64,000 nt of DNA from Nannobrachium achirus (lineage: Eukaryota; Chordata; Actinopteri; Myctophiformes; Myctophidae). Under the pieces are notes generated by a model. It saw only the letters and a program-made list of their open reading frames with translations, was not told the origin of the DNA and searched no databases. Positions 1-51,430 of this stretch are shown piece after piece. Position 1 is the stretch's first letter. Every line of letters begins with the position of its first letter. Location of the stretch: assembly GCA_963921795.1 (NCBI GenBank), contig OY997642.1:63308749-63372748 (forward strand). Direction: 5' to 3'. Both the position numbers and the translations under genes were made by a program.

Positions 1-920
1 GGAAGGAAAATCCAGGCAGGCCACAAAGCTAGTGGAGGCTAAGTGAAGGAAGCACAACAGCGGGCACCGCTGCGTGCCAAAACAAACCTGCCAGGAGAGG
101 CCCGGAGCCCTGGTCGGCGAGACCAGGGCGGCGGGGACAATACGAGAAAACACCGGACAAACAGTGGAAAGTCCTAGCCAGCTAGAAGTAAAGACAATAG
201 CGACACCCAAGCTAGGGCGCGCTAACAATCAGTGCCCTGGGCGAGGGCCTTCTATCATGAGGCTACCAAACAATGGAACAAGCAAGCAAGGCCAATTGCT
301 AACGCTCGAAAGACTCACCACATGAAGCAGCCTGCGGGATCATCGAAGGAAATTCCGAGGGTGTCCTCACCAGCGATAAGTCTCCAGCATCCAGACAGAC
401 CACACTTCCAGGGGAACAAGGATAGCAGCATGCTAACCGAGGGCCGTGGAACATCGGACATCGTGGCGTTGGCGAGCTAGCAGCTAAGCCAGGCTAAGCT
501 AAGCTACACCAGGCTAACGCACGAAAGACAGTCTGAGGGAAGAGAAGGGAAACTTTACCGCGGAGAAAGGTGAGTAAACCGATCACTGGAGAGTCGAAGG
601 AGTAGAGATAATAATATCGTACAGTAATTATTCTATAAAAACCAATGGCCGACTTCCTAGCCGCCGCTTCAGGCTAACTTTACAGAATAAAAAGGAGAAT
701 GGCTGAGTTCGCTTCCAGTTGCGATCAAGGCAGAGGAGCGGAAGAGGCCGTCATGATAGACGGGCTGGCTTTTATGCACTCGGGGGCTACGCCCTCGTTT
801 GTGATTGACAGCCCTTCCGACAAATGAATTTATCGTACGGGAGCTTATGAGTTTTACTCTGTTGCATCGCCAGATGGCGCTGTTATCCCAATGGGGGACC
901 TTGTCCGGAAGGTATGAAAA
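1..920. other. No gene recognised
   Basis: Two overlapping open frames of about 80 codons occur on the plus strand (74-325, 232-480), but neither resembles a known protein, neither has splice-compatible neighbours, and both are within chance length. The stretch 480-515 has short reiterations of GCTAAGCTA type. I see no RNA gene or transposon end. Confidence 0.4.
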
Positions 921-925
921 TAAAC

Positions 926-1288
926 TACTGTTTTGCTATGTAACTACTGTACTTTTTTCTTCCCTTTTTATTAATATCACGTAGATGTGTGTTTGTTTGT
1001 TTTTTGGTACTTTATATAGCTGTAATGAGGCTATGAAAAATCTTTTTTCCCCCATCCACTTCCACTATAAAATAATCTGCAATGGTGATTCTGTCCCACT
1101 GGGATTAAACAAATTAAAACATATATTTTCGGGGGAAAACCCCTGTTTTGCAATGTAACTACTGTACCTTTGTCTTCCCTTTTTATTAATATCACCTAGA
1201 TGTTTTTCCTTTGGTACTTTAAATTGCAATAATGAGGCAATGAAAATACCCTCTCCCCCCATTCACTGCCACTATAAAAACAATCTGC
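926..1288 (+). repeat. Imperfect direct duplication of ~150 bp
   Basis: The stretch 926-1080 (starting near ACTACTGTTTTGC and ending CTATAAAATAATCTGC) recurs with substitutions and small indels at 1141-1288. The duplication lies directly upstream of the Penelope-like coding remnant. Penelope-like elements often carry tandem or flanking partial copies, so this may belong to the element. That link is inference. Confidence 0.6.
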
Positions 1289-1324
1289 CCAGGGTCATTT
1301 GTAACACCATAGTAACAGGGCAGA

Positions 1325-1725
1325 ATGGGGCGGGATTTGCAAATGAGAGAATTGGTGTTTAGACGCCCCCCCAATCTGAGAGACCTGTTGGTCCACTCAT
1401 ACACTAAACCTGTTAATTCAAAAAACTTTTTGTCAGACATCCCTCCGGGCAATTATAAGTGCTCTAATTGTGCACAGTGTGGCTTCACCAACAAATGTCA
1501 ATACTTTACACACCCACACAGTGGAAAAGAGGTTGCTATACGGGGTACTATCATATCAAGTGCTCTTGTGGACTTGCCTATATAGGCAAGACCAACAGGG
1601 CCCTCCGCACCAGAATAAGTGAACATAGGAGTAACATCAGATGCGGTGACGAACGAAACCCAGTTGCAGCTCATTTTAAAAAATACGGACATAGCATAGG
1701 GAGGCCTACTATACACTTAACACGA
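1325..1725 (+). pseudogene. Penelope-like retroelement, 3' coding remnant (GIY-YIG endonuclease)
   Basis: The first frame (1325 to ~1548) reads a region with RRPPNLRDLLVHS and then a Cys-rich segment (KCSNCAQCGFTNKC) like the linker that precedes the endonuclease in Penelope-like elements. The second frame (from ~1530) continues CSCGLAYIGKTNRALRTRI, the GIY-YIG-type nuclease core (here in the Penelope form C-G-L-A-Y-I-G-K-T), followed by ISEHRSNIR and the PVAAHF motif. The two halves are in different frames, so there is a frameshift near 1545-1550. No reverse transcriptase is present upstream, so this is a 5'-truncated dead copy. In the family this domain nicks target DNA during retrotransposition. 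Coding similarity fades after ~1725. Confidence 0.8.
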
Positions 1726-1844
1726 TGGCCCCCTGTGGACTCGATGAAGAATTTGATAACAAGCCTTTTTGTGACATGTTTTCCTTCCTCTGTATATACT
1801 TATATTTATACTTATGTTTATATTTTTCCTAATTGTGTGTACAT

Positions 1845-2060
1845 TAGTGTTGTCAAAAATATCGGTATATCGATAAATATCGGTGCTGAAAAAATCCATT
1901 CGGTACAATACGACTTTTCCGTAGTATCGGTAGTATCGATACTACGTTTTACAGTTCGGTACGGCCATGCAAGCTGGAGCGTTCCCGAGCTGTGGCGGCT
2001 TATTTTCTCTTTCTTTTCTTTAACTCTCGACAACAACAGGTCCCCTCGCTCAAATAAATA
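1845..2060 (+). mobile_element. Fragment of a hAT-like 'TATCGATA' element end
   Basis: TGTTGTCAAAAATATCGGTA followed by repeated ATCGGTA/TATCGATA words is the typical appearance of one terminus of a fish hAT-type non-autonomous element. The opposite terminus and a target duplication are not visible nearby, so boundaries are uncertain. It abuts the Penelope-like remnant. Confidence 0.45.
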
Positions 2061-2722
2061 ATCTCATTACAGTTCATCTGAACAAAAACAACGATGCGTG
2101 CTGAACAGGGCTATAGTGTTCCGTCTATCTCTCTCGCTCTCTCTCTCCCCGTCCCTCCCTCCCTCATCCCTCCACACACACTCTGACTCTCTCACACACA
2201 CAACGAACTGCAGCTAGTGCGCAGCCACCACAGCTAATCTACGAGGCATACAAACTCACATCATGCCAAAGAATGGCCAGATTAATGCACACGCTTTACG
2301 TGCTGAAGGACAGGGGACCATGCTATTCCCGCAAAAGTGCTGAAATCAAAGGCTGCTGAAGCGCTAAAAAATGTCCGTGAAGCGTCTATTTTATTTTCCG
2401 TGCGAATCGTCTATTTTACGTGCTATCAACAGTGCGTTTCCTCCCTGTTGGTAGCCAGCCACACATATCCACAACATTGCACTACATAACTGCATGTAAT
2501 CATGAGCAGCATGTGTGTCCACTGCAGCCTGCTTGTTTAGCGTCCTGTGCTAAGATAAACACATCTCTGAATCTGATCACCCAACGTCGCCAGGTTTTGT
2601 TTTTGAGAGAGAAACAAGCTACCAGGGGGGTTGCTTGTTGATACTGATGACAGTATAAAAACAGAAAGGATTGCCAAGCCAATTTCACCAGCATATTAAC
2701 AATAATCAAAGTCGTGTACACT
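2061..2722. other. No gene recognised; short CT-rich tract
   Basis: A CT/CCCT-rich tract sits at 2129-2200. The rest has no open frame, RNA gene or TIR that I can support. It may be the interior of the hAT-like element to the left. Confidence 0.35.
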
Positions 2723-3039
2723 GTAGGGAGCTACAATGGAAAAAACTATGGCTCGTGGACCAACCGGTAACTTTGTACACGACTTCGTACATTTCCCATA
2801 GATTCTATGGGACTTGACCACTTGCTCCTGCCCTTCGTGTACACGGTCTGTGCCGTCTATAGTTTCTTAATGGGGGGCAGCAGAGAGCCATATGTACACA
2901 GGCCCTAGGTGGTGTCCACGACCAGTAGTTTTACATGAACCCTCAGAGGGACACTGTGGGCTTATCAAGTGGTCCGTGGTGGTTCTCAAAGTGAGGTCGG
3001 GGGACCCTCAGAGGGACACTGTGGGCTTATCCATACGTT
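2723..3039 (+). repeat. Outer copy of the foldback spacer sequence
   Basis: Contains the phrases GACTTGACCACTTGCTCCTG, CGTGTACACGGTCTGTGCCG and GAGGGACACTGTGGGCTTAT, which are also found inside the foldback spacer (5627-6300) in the same and opposite orientations. The spacer sequence therefore also exists outside the left arm. Confidence 0.65.
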
Positions 3040-3086
3040 GGCTACAGGGGGGAAATAATTAAATGTACTTTTCATCGTGCCTGTTG

Positions 3087-3146
3087 CTAAGGTATGGCAA
3101 CATGATTGGTGTCTTGCAAGACACCAGTCATGTTGCCATACCTTAG
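3087..3146. repeat. 60-nt near-perfect hairpin, left copy
   Basis: CTAAGGTATGGCAACATG reads into GTGTCTTG and then back out as CAAGACAC and its complement, ending CATACCTTAG. Two 30-nt arms meet without a loop; one mismatch is visible. A mirror copy is at 8378-8437. Confidence 0.85.
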
Positions 3147-3356
3147 CCTTTCCTGAACTGACACCGCTGTGAACATGTGTACACAGCCAGCATATTACTC
3201 AATGCCAAACTTTGCACACACACTCCTTGCCTGCCAATCCACAACCTCCACCCCTCCAGGGACCCCCAGGGCTTATCTCCCGATTAGGACACTTTCCAGC
3301 ATAGTGACATGCAGAACAAACTGTCCATATAGTATGGTTTACATAAAAGTCAGTTG

Positions 3357-3476
<120 letters not shown>

Positions 3477-4045
3477 CATTTATTTATTTCATAAATATTT
3501 TTCATCACAATTGGGTTTGTGGGGAGCCATCCCTGCTTCAAGCTGTCACAGCACGGCACCAACACTTCAAACTAGTTAAAAAACCCAATACAGCAGATCT
3601 ACAAGCACCTCACAGATCTACAAGCACCTCGCACATGCCAGGGACAGAGTAGGTTGGCCTGCATAAGCCTTGCTGTCAACACACTATACTACACCACTCA
3701 GGCCACCAAGCCAGGTGTGGTCAATTAGTGCCTTCTTTTGATCAGTGGCTTCTGCTTGATGAGTGGCACCAGTCTGTCTTTGTTCCCTGGTCAGTCAAGT
3801 TCACTGGGAGAGAATGTTTCAGATCAGTGCAAGTGTATTTGTTTTCCATTTGGACTTACTGTGTTTTGTTGGTACAGTATGCGTGCGACTAACTAATATT
3901 TCTGATAATTCCAATTTGTTTGTTGTTTAATTAGCCGGATTGTGAATGCCCTGCATTTTTCTTTCATCTTTAGAACCACACGTGTGTAACAAAACAGAGT
4001 GGTGATCATTTGGTGTGGGTGAAGAGAAGAAAAACATTTAATTAA

Positions 4046-4150
4046 AGGAGTAGTTCACCCCCAAAGTGACTTTTTTTCTATTGAACTCAAGTCTCCATGG
4101 CGTGAGTAATACATTGAAAAAATAAGTCATTTTGGGGGTGAACTACTCCT
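4046..4150. mobile_element. Short TTAA-flanked palindromic MITE, copy in left arm
   Basis: Ends AGGAGTAGTTCACCCCCAAA and its complement, about 105 bp. TTAA lies directly left (4042-4045) and TTGA (TTAA with one change) directly right. TTAA flanks suggest piggyBac-type mobilisation. Longer relatives of this element occur at 7347-7450 and 18908-19794. Confidence 0.7.
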
Positions 4151-4198
4151 TGAATGTCAGTTTTGTGGTGTTTTGACTGGACACCCTGAGGATATTGC

Positions 4199-4199
4199 C

Positions 4200-4266
<67 letters not shown>
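4199..4266. repeat. (GACA)n microsatellite
   Basis: Tetranucleotide tract inside the left foldback arm; the shorter mirror tract is at 7256-7293. Confidence 0.95.
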
Positions 4267-4390
4267 GAATTGTAGGCCTTGCATTTATTTGACTTGGTTC
4301 CAACAGATGGCGAAAATAGCTAATCTTCAAGCTCACAATGCCTCACTGTTTGGACAAAGAGTTGAGGCGTTACATTTTGTAAAACACGGC

Positions 4391-4473
4391 CTTGTGAAAA
4401 TAGCAGATCTACATGCTCACAACACCTCACAACGCAGGGCGGCGTGAGCATGTAGATCTGATATTTTCACAAT
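4391..4473. repeat. AGATCT-centred palindrome, copy in left arm
   Basis: GTGAAAATAGCAGATCTACA ... GTGAGCATGTAGATCTGATA forms a long stem. It is one of about 17 copies of a recurring motif described in the findings. The mirror copy is at 7048-7130. Confidence 0.85.
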
Positions 4474-5197
4474 TTCTGCCCCTAATATTTAATTTATCAT
4501 TTTAAAAGTATTAAAAAGTCCTTAAATTGTCTCTTTAGAAATGTGCAGATAGCCTCTGTATACTGTTGAGTGGAAAAACAATGTTTCACATTAAGCTAAA
4601 CATTTGGGACCACCCAAGATCATTTGGAGACCCCTCTAGGGGTCCCATAGTTGAACCACTGACTTATAAGGGGAGTATGGAGACCCCTCTAGGGGTCCCA
4701 TAGTTGAACCACTGACTTATAAGGGGAGTATATGAGGCTGGATCCGTCTGGAACACTGCACTAGGCTCTCGCCAGCTCTGTAGCTCTCCACACTTGAACA
4801 GTTGTGTCCTTAAATTCAATTATAATAATTAACCCCTGTATATACGGGCAATAGTTTTACATGACTTTGTGTACACAGCCAATAGTTTTACATGAACATG
4901 TTCAGGCTTTAGTACTGTACTGTCTCGTGTAGCCCAACAGAGCCCATCACAGCACAACACGGCCCACCAGAGCCCAATACAGCCTACCAGAGCCCAATAG
5001 ACTCCAGCAAACCTAAGTCCAGCCCAGTCCTGCCCAATAGGAGTATAGACCAGGGAAGGGGGGTAGTTAGATGACTGCACCAGACTCCACCAGGCTGCTC
5101 CATGCTCCAGCCAGCTCTGTAGATCCTGTGTACACGGCACTCCTAACTCGAAAGGTCAAGGAAAAGGGTCGTTTTAGGCGTCAAAACAGGCCCTTTG

Positions 5198-5515
5198 TCC
5201 TTAAAATGAATAAAAAAATCAAAAAAATATGTTTTGTTTCAGGCAGGACACACGTTTCATATTTGAAGCATGCCCGATCTGATGGAATGGGTTTCGTGTC
5301 TCTCCGACACTTTGAACCCTTTACGATTGCGAAAAAGACACCGAAACCCGGATTTTTGTCCTTAAAATCAATAAAAAAATCTAAAAAAATCTGTTTGTTT
5401 TACGCAGGAAACACTTTTCATATTTGAAGGATGCCTGATCCGATGGAATGGGTTTCGTGTCTCTCCGACACTTTGAACCCTTTATGATTGCGAAAAAGAC
5501 ACGAAATTTGCACGC
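5198..5515 (+). repeat. Two-copy tandem duplication, ~160-bp unit
   Basis: TCCTTAAAATGAATAAAAAA through GGAATGGGTTTCGTGTCTC and CACTTTGAACCCTTTA occurs twice, offset by about 161 bp. It lies in the foldback spacer. Confidence 0.8.
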
Positions 5516-5588
5516 CACCAACACGATTACACATTCATTCGGATAAAAGACACTTATTCTGACTTACTTTTTGACGCTGAATCAAAAA

Positions 5589-6311
5589 CCCTCAGAGGGA
5601 CCACTTGATAAGCCCACAGTGTCCCTCTGAGGGTTCATGTAAAACTACTGGTGACTTTGTACACGCCTGTGTACATTTCCCATAGATTCTATGGGACTTG
5701 AACACTTGCTCCTGCCCTTCGTGTACACGGTCTGTGCCGTGTCCCCTCAGAGGGACACTGTGGGCCCCCGACCTCACTTTGAGAACCGACCATGGACCAC
5801 TTGATAAGCCCACAGTGTCCCTCTGAGGGTCCCCCGACCTCACTTTGAGGACCGACCATGGACCACTTGATAAGCCCACAGTGTCCCTCTGAGGGTCCCC
5901 GACCTCACTTTGAGAACCGACCATGGACCACTTGATAAGCCCACAGTGTCCCTCTGAGGGTCCCCGACCTCACTTTGAGAACCGGCCATGGACCACTTGA
6001 TAAGCCCACAGTGTCCCTCTGAGGGTCCCCCGACCTCACTTTGAGAACCGACCATGGACCACTTGATAAGCCCACAGTGTCCCTCTGAGGGTTCATGTAA
6101 AACTACTGGTGACTTTGTACACGCCTGTGTACATTTCCCATAGATTCTATGGGACTTGAACACTTGCTCCTGCCCTTCGTGTACACGGTCTGTGCCGTGT
6201 CCCCTCAGAGGGACACTGTGGGCCCCCCGACCTCACTTTGAGAACCGGCCATGGACCACTTGATAAGCCCACAGTGTCCCTCTGAGGGTTCATGTAAAAC
6301 TTAAAACTATT
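5589..6311. repeat. Foldback spacer with a 65/66-bp tandem array
   Basis: CATGGACCACTTGATAAGCC recurs at 5791, 5857, 5922, 5987 and 6053, giving a 65-66-bp unit in five copies. Each unit contains CCCACAGTGTCCCTCTGAGG and CGACCTCACTTTGAG. Two copies of a longer block (GTAAAACTACTGGTGACTTT through CGTGTACACGGTCTGTGCCG) lie at 5638-5740 and 6106-6200 around the array. Minus-strand open frames of about 100 codons here are by-products of the repeat. Confidence 0.85.
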
Positions 6312-7257
6312 GCCCGTGTACACAGTGGTTAATCGCATGTGCAAGGATCTACAGAGCTGGCTGGAGCAGCCTGGTGGAGTCTGGTGCAGTCCTGTCTACC
6401 CTGGTCTGGCCTATTCAAGCCAGATCTGGACAGTAATGGCCTGGTGGAGTCATCTAACTACCCCCGTTCCCCGGTCTATACTCCTACTCGGCAGGACTGG
6501 GCTGGACTTAGGTTTGCTGGACTCTGTTGGGCTCTGGGGGGCTGTATTGGGCTCTGGTGGGCTGTGCTGTTCTGTGCTGGGCTCTGTTGGGCTATACGAG
6601 GCAGTACAGTACTAAAGCCTAGACATGTTCATGTAAAACTATTGGCTGTGTACACAAAGTCATGTAAAACTATTGCCCGTATATACAGGGGTTAATTATT
6701 ATAATTGAATTTAAGGACACAACTGTTCAAGTGTGGAGAGCTACAGAGCTGGCGAGAGCCTAGTGCAGTGTTCCAGACGGATCCAGCCTCATATACTCCC
6801 CTTATAAGTCAGTGGTTCAACTATGGGACCCCTAGAGGGGTCTCCATACTCCCCTTATAAGTCAGTGGTTCAACTATGGGACCCCTAGAGGGGTCTCCAA
6901 ATGATCTTGGGTGGTCCCAAATGTTTAGCTTAATGTGAAACATTGTTTTTCCACTCAACAGTATACAGAGGCTATCTGCACATTTCTAAAGAGACAATTT
7001 AAGGACTTTTTAATACTTTTAAAATGATAAATTAAATATTAGGGGCAGAAATTGTGAAAATATCAGATCTACATGCTCACGCCGCCCTGCGTTGTGAGGT
7101 GTTGTGAGCATGTAGATCTGCTATTTTCACAAGGCCGTGTTTTACAAAATGTAACGCCTCAACTCTTTGTCCAAACAGTGAGGCATTGTGAGCTTGAAGA
7201 TTAGCTATTTTCGCCATCTGTTGGAACCAAGTCAAATAAATGCAAGGCCTACAATTC

Positions 7258-7296
<39 letters not shown>

Positions 7297-7346
7297 GGCA
7301 ATATCCTCAGGGTGTCCAGTCAAAACACCACAAAACTGACATTCAA

Positions 7347-7450
7347 GGAGTAGTTCACCCCCAAAATGACTTATTTTTTCAATGTATTACCCACGCCATG
7401 GAGACTTGAGTTCAATAGAAAAAAAGTCACTTTGGGGGTGAACTACTCCT
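7347..7450. mobile_element. Short TTAA-flanked palindromic MITE, copy in right arm
   Basis: Mirror copy of 4046-4150, with AGGAGTAGTTCACCC ends and TTAA directly right (7451-7454). It was in place before the arms became inverted copies. Confidence 0.7.
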
Positions 7451-8019
7451 TTAATTAAATGTTTTTCTTCTCTTCACCCACACCAAATGATCACCACTCT
7501 GTTTTGTTACACACGTGTGGTTCTAAAGATGAAAGAAAAATGCAGGGCATTCACAATCCGGCTAATTAAACAACAAACAAATTGGAATTATCAGAAATAT
7601 TAGTTAGTCGCACGCATACTGTACCAACAAAACACAGTAAGTCCAAATGGAAAACAAATACACTTGCACTGATCTGAAACATTCTCTCCCAGTGAACTTG
7701 ACTGACCAGGGAACAAAGACAGACTGGTGCCACTCATCAAGCAGAAGCCACTGATCAAAAGAAGGCACTAATTGACCACACCTGGCTTGGTCGCCTGAGT
7801 GGTGTAGTATAGTGTGTTGACAGCAAGGCTTATGCAGGCCAACCTACTCTGTCCCTGGCATGTGCGAGGTGCTTGTAGATCTGTGAGGTGCTTGTAGATC
7901 TGCTGTATTGGGTTTTTTAACTAGTTTGAAGTGTTGGTGCCGTGCTGTGACAGCTTGAAGCAGGGATGGCTCCCCACAAACCCAATTGTGATGAAAAATA
8001 TTTATGAAATAAATAAATG

Positions 8020-8167
<148 letters not shown>

Positions 8168-8377
8168 CAACTGACTTTTATGTAAACCATACTATATGGA
8201 CAGTTTGTTCTGCATGTCACTATGCTGGAAAGTGTCCTAATCGGGAGATAAGCCCTGGGGGTCCCTGGAGGGGTGGAGGTTGTGGATTGGCAGGCAAGGA
8301 GTGTGTGTGCAAAGTTTGGCATTGAGTAATATGCTGGCTGTGTACACATGTTCACAGCGGCGTCAGTTCAGGAAAGG

Positions 8378-8437
8378 CTAAGGTATGGCAACATGACTGG
8401 TGTCTTGCAAGACACCAATCATGTTGCCATACCTTAG
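8378..8437. repeat. 60-nt near-perfect hairpin, right copy
   Basis: Mirror copy of 3087-3146, just inside the outer end of the right arm. Confidence 0.85.
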
Positions 8438-8484
8438 CAACAGGCACGATGAAAAGTACATTTAATTATTTCCCCCCTGTAGCC

Positions 8485-8908
8485 AAGGTATGGCAGCTGC
8501 CATAGCTGGCCATACCCAATTGACGCCCCTGCATGTTCACCTCCAGTAGGTTGGGAAAGTAGCCTGCCACCCTGTGGAAATAGGCTTGAACTGCAAGATA
8601 GGACCCTAAAACAAATAAAATGGAATAAAAAAGCATCCGTAAGACGGATGGGCGAACAAGTGGTGTCCATACGTAGATGGGGTCCCAAAGGACATGTAGA
8701 GCCCACCCCCTTATTTTTCACGCCCCCAGGGAACACACAGCGGGGTTTGGAAATTTGTCGTGTACACCAGCCCTAGGACCTCGGCTTCGTGGACCGATTT
8801 AACGATAGGGGTAACAATAATAAGGGTAATAATAATAATAATAACTAGAAATTCCAGGCCGCTGCGCGGCCACTCACATCTAGAAATCGCGCCCTAACGG
8901 GCGCTCAT

Positions 8909-8939
<31 letters not shown>

Positions 8940-9046
8940 GTAAAAAAAAAAAAAAAAGTTGATGGTCAGCAAGGGATATGCATTATTGATTTTTGTATTA
9001 TGTTTTTGAGACAATTGAACAACTGCTGAACGTGGAGTTGCAGATG

Positions 9047-9077
<31 letters not shown>

Positions 9078-9110
9078 TACCCCATTCTGATTAGGTTGTG
9101 AGGATAATAA
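8485..9110. other. No gene; (TAA)n, poly(A) and a GC-rich insertion
   Basis: GGGTAATAATAATAA-type triplets at 8814-8836 lead into AACTAGAAATTCCAGGCC, a GC-rich stretch, then A-runs of 26 and 16 nt (8911-8956), a short (CATA)/(CA) tract and another (TAA)n at 9103-9128. The same (TAA)n-AACTAGAA junction precedes the repeat units at 59.9 kb, so (TAA)n appears to be a favoured insertion site. Confidence 0.45.
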
Positions 9111-9120
9111 TAATGGGTAA

Positions 9121-9262
9121 TAATAATAAATCTTTCTAAGCATTGTGCTGTTCACAGTACATCAGATAGTCTGTACCTCAGAGCACCTTGACAAACTCAC
9201 CCAAACTCCATAGAAATAAATACAAGGACACTTACTGTACATCATCAATATACATTTATTTA
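9121..9262. repeat. ~139-bp segment shared with 63,068-63,207
   Basis: AATAAATCTTTCTAAGCATT through CATCAATATACATTTATT is essentially identical to 63,068-63,207. Here it is followed by unique sequence. At 63 kb it is bracketed by inverted repeat units. Confidence 0.85.
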
Positions 9263-9297
9263 CTGTTGTTATTGTTTCAGAAATGCTTACAGAGCAT

Positions 9298-9348
9298 TGA
9301 TAATATAATATAATATAATATAATATAATATAATATAATATAATATAC
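9298..9348. repeat. (TATAA)n pentanucleotide tract
   Basis: About ten copies of ATAAT/TATAA in the 3' flank of the NLR gene. Confidence 0.95.
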
Positions 9349-9415
9349 GTACAGTCAACTTTAGACAACATTATTACAAAACTATCAACCACTTCAGCCC
9401 TACATATCCACACAT

Positions 9416-9667
9416 TGTGAGCTTGAAGATCAGCTATTTTTTTTTATACATTTTGTTCATTTGAAAACTTGTGAAACAGGACATTCTGCATAATGAGTAC
9501 TTTAACATGTTCATACTTTCAGTAGGCTACATTTTCATGCCAATATTTTTGTACTTTTACTCAAGTACATTTATAATTGCAGACTTTAACTTGTAACAGA
9601 GTATTTCTACATTGTAGTATCGATACTTTTACTTAAGTAAAAAAGTGATTAGTTTTCCACCACTTCT
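9416..9667. mobile_element. Right half of a hAT-type MITE
   Basis: Contains an AGATCAGC motif copy at 9416-9445, then GACATTCTGCATAATGAGTA, TGTAACAGAGTATTTCTAC and the terminal AGTTTTCCACCACTT. This order matches the right half of the complete element at 18861-20285. The left half is missing. Confidence 0.65.
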
Positions 9668-9713
9668 ATTTTCACAATGTGTGGTATGATTAATATATAG
9701 AGATGAAGTGGTT

Positions 9714-9719
9714 TTTATT
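9714..9719 (-). terminator. Candidate polyadenylation signal of the NLR gene
   Basis: AATAAA on the minus strand, about 310 nt beyond the NLR stop codon at 10031. The intervening 3' UTR would contain the long (CA)n tract at 9874-10003. It is chosen only by position and hexamer. Confidence 0.4.
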
Positions 9720-9873
9720 GAATGTTTTTACAGATAGAATCAGAATCATCCCAGGTTTACAGTTGTAAAACAGAGGGTGAAATTAGTTTTTGTTCAACAA
9801 TAAGCTCCATTTAAACACAACCCTGACTGTACTGTATATATAAACTAATAGAACCCTTCCTGTGCTTCCTTTG

Positions 9874-10004
<131 letters not shown>

Positions 10005-10030
10005 ACGTTGATGTCATCACATCAGAGACA

Positions 10031-49728
<39,698 letters not shown>

Positions 49729-49743
49729 GGTAGAGCAGAGACC

Positions 49744-49844
<101 letters not shown>

Positions 49845-49972
49845 TGTCAGTTGGACATAAAAAAGGGTGATTTTAGGACAATATTCCTTACATTGTTGTG
49901 GATCCATGTCACATTAAACACTGACTGTAGGTGAATAACTTCATGATTCCAGTTACTATAACCGCTGTTGTA

Positions 49973-50430
49973 ATGTAGAGAATATGATTTAAAACATATT
50001 GTACCTCATTGATTCAACATACTATAGTATATCGGTGGTATATCGGTGGGGCGGCATAGCTCAGGGGTAGAGAAACCGTTATTAGAGCACGAAGGGTTCC
50101 CGAAGGGTTCCAGTTCGAATCCGGGCTCCCCCTGAGTTAATGTGGAAGAGTCCTTGAGCAAGACTCTGAACCCCACATTGCTCCCGGTGAGCAGGTTGGT
50201 GCCTTGCATGGTTTCCTCCGCCACCAGTGTATGAATGTGTGCGTGAATGGGTGAATGGGTGAATGTAATGCACAATCTCTGTAAAGCGCTTTGGATAAAA
50301 GCACTATATAAATGCACCATTATATCCACTGTAATGTAGAGAATATGATTTAAAACATATTGTACCTCATTGATTCAACATACTATACTATATCCACTGT
50401 TGTAATGGAGGAGAGATGATTTAAAACTGT
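49973..50430. repeat. ~60-bp direct repeats flanking a SINE
   Basis: AATGTAGAGAATATGATTTA through ATTCAACATACTATA is present at 49973-50031 and 50333-50390, with a diverged third copy from 50403. The SINE lies between the first two. Confidence 0.85.
50047..50325 (+). mobile_element. tRNA-derived SINE, plus orientation
   Basis: The head GGGGCGGCATAGCTCAGGGG has an A box TAGCTCAGGGGTAG (50057-50070) and a B box GTTCGAATCC (50113-50122). The body contains GTGAATGGGTGAATG repeats, and the tail reads GTAAAGCGCTTTGGATAAAA ... ATATAAATGCACC. It is the same family as 28527-28801 in opposite orientation, so RNA polymerase III promoter elements are present. Confidence 0.9.
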
Positions 50431-50869
50431 GTAACTTATTGTATAAAAACAAAGGGTTTGGAATTCTATACTGGGTTTATTTTAAATCCAGTCTGTATTA
50501 ATAATAGTGAATTAAATATGTGATGGTGTCAAAGCTAACCAAGTGCTCAGTCTACCTCTGACACAATAACTTTAACATGTAGTTGCACCGTTTGTCCAAT
50601 AGGTGGTGCACATGGACCACATTAAGGAGGACAGAAGGCCTCTACAGTAACACAGTAAGACATTTATGAAGTACAGTTATGGATTGTGGTTGAAGCTGCT
50701 TGTGTGAAATGGAGGGTTTTCAGACCTGGGGAGGCGAGGCTGTTTTGTTCACTTTATGAAACAAAATGTTTGATCTTTTCAAACTCAGATCAACGTTTCC
50801 TTTTAGCACGAAAACACTGACTCCTTGACAGGCCAGTCCAGACATGTCATCAAACATGTTGTAGCGTTG

Positions 50870-51275
50870 ATGTGTGAAATATGTCTGTTTAGCCTCTACA
50901 ATGACTTCATGTTTATGTGTGAAATATGTCTGTTTAGCCTCTACAATGACTTCATGTTTATGTGTGAAATATGTCTGTTTAGCCTCTACAATGACTTCAT
51001 GTTTATGTGTGAAATATGTCTGTTTAGCCTCTACAATGACTTCATGTTTATGTGTGAAATATGTCTGTTTAGCCTCTACAATGACTAAATGTTTATGTGT
51101 GAAATATGACTGTTTAGCCTCTACAATGACTTCATGTTTATGTGTGAAATATGACTGTTTAGCCTCTACAATGACTTCATGTTTATGTGTGAAAAATGAC
51201 TGTTTAGCCTTTACAATGACTTCATGTTTATGTGTGAAATATGTCTGTTTAGCCTCTACAATGAATTCATGGTTC
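50870..51275. repeat. 45-bp minisatellite, ~9 copies
   Basis: GTGTGAAATATGTCTGTTTA then GCCTCTACAATGACTTCATGTTTAT. The 45-bp unit leaves both strands open in some frames. No start context, splice sites or family resemblance support a protein. Confidence 0.93.
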
Positions 51276-51304
51276 ACTGATAAAACACCATGAAGATATA
51301 ACTA

Positions 51305-51430
51305 TGTATGCCTCAGTTATTTACAGTATTATTATGACAAGGCAGGTTCATAGTTATTTACAGTATTATTATGACAAGGCAGGTTCATAGGTATTTACAG
51401 TATTATTATGACAAGGCAGGTTCAGACAAT
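51305..51430. repeat. 45-bp tandem repeat, three copies
   Basis: TTATTTACAGTATTATTATG then ACAAGGCAGGTTCATAG. Confidence 0.85.

Noticed and set aside
74-480. Two overlapping open frames as a small gene
   Set aside because: No resemblance to any family, weak start contexts and chance length.
50047-50325. tRNA gene
   Set aside because: A and B boxes are present, but the head does not fold as a full cloverleaf and continues into a SINE body and tail. The same applies to 28527-28801.
50870-51275. Cys-rich repeated peptide frame that could suggest a secreted small protein
   Set aside because: It is a 45-bp minisatellite read in one frame, without a signal peptide, splice sites or a start context.
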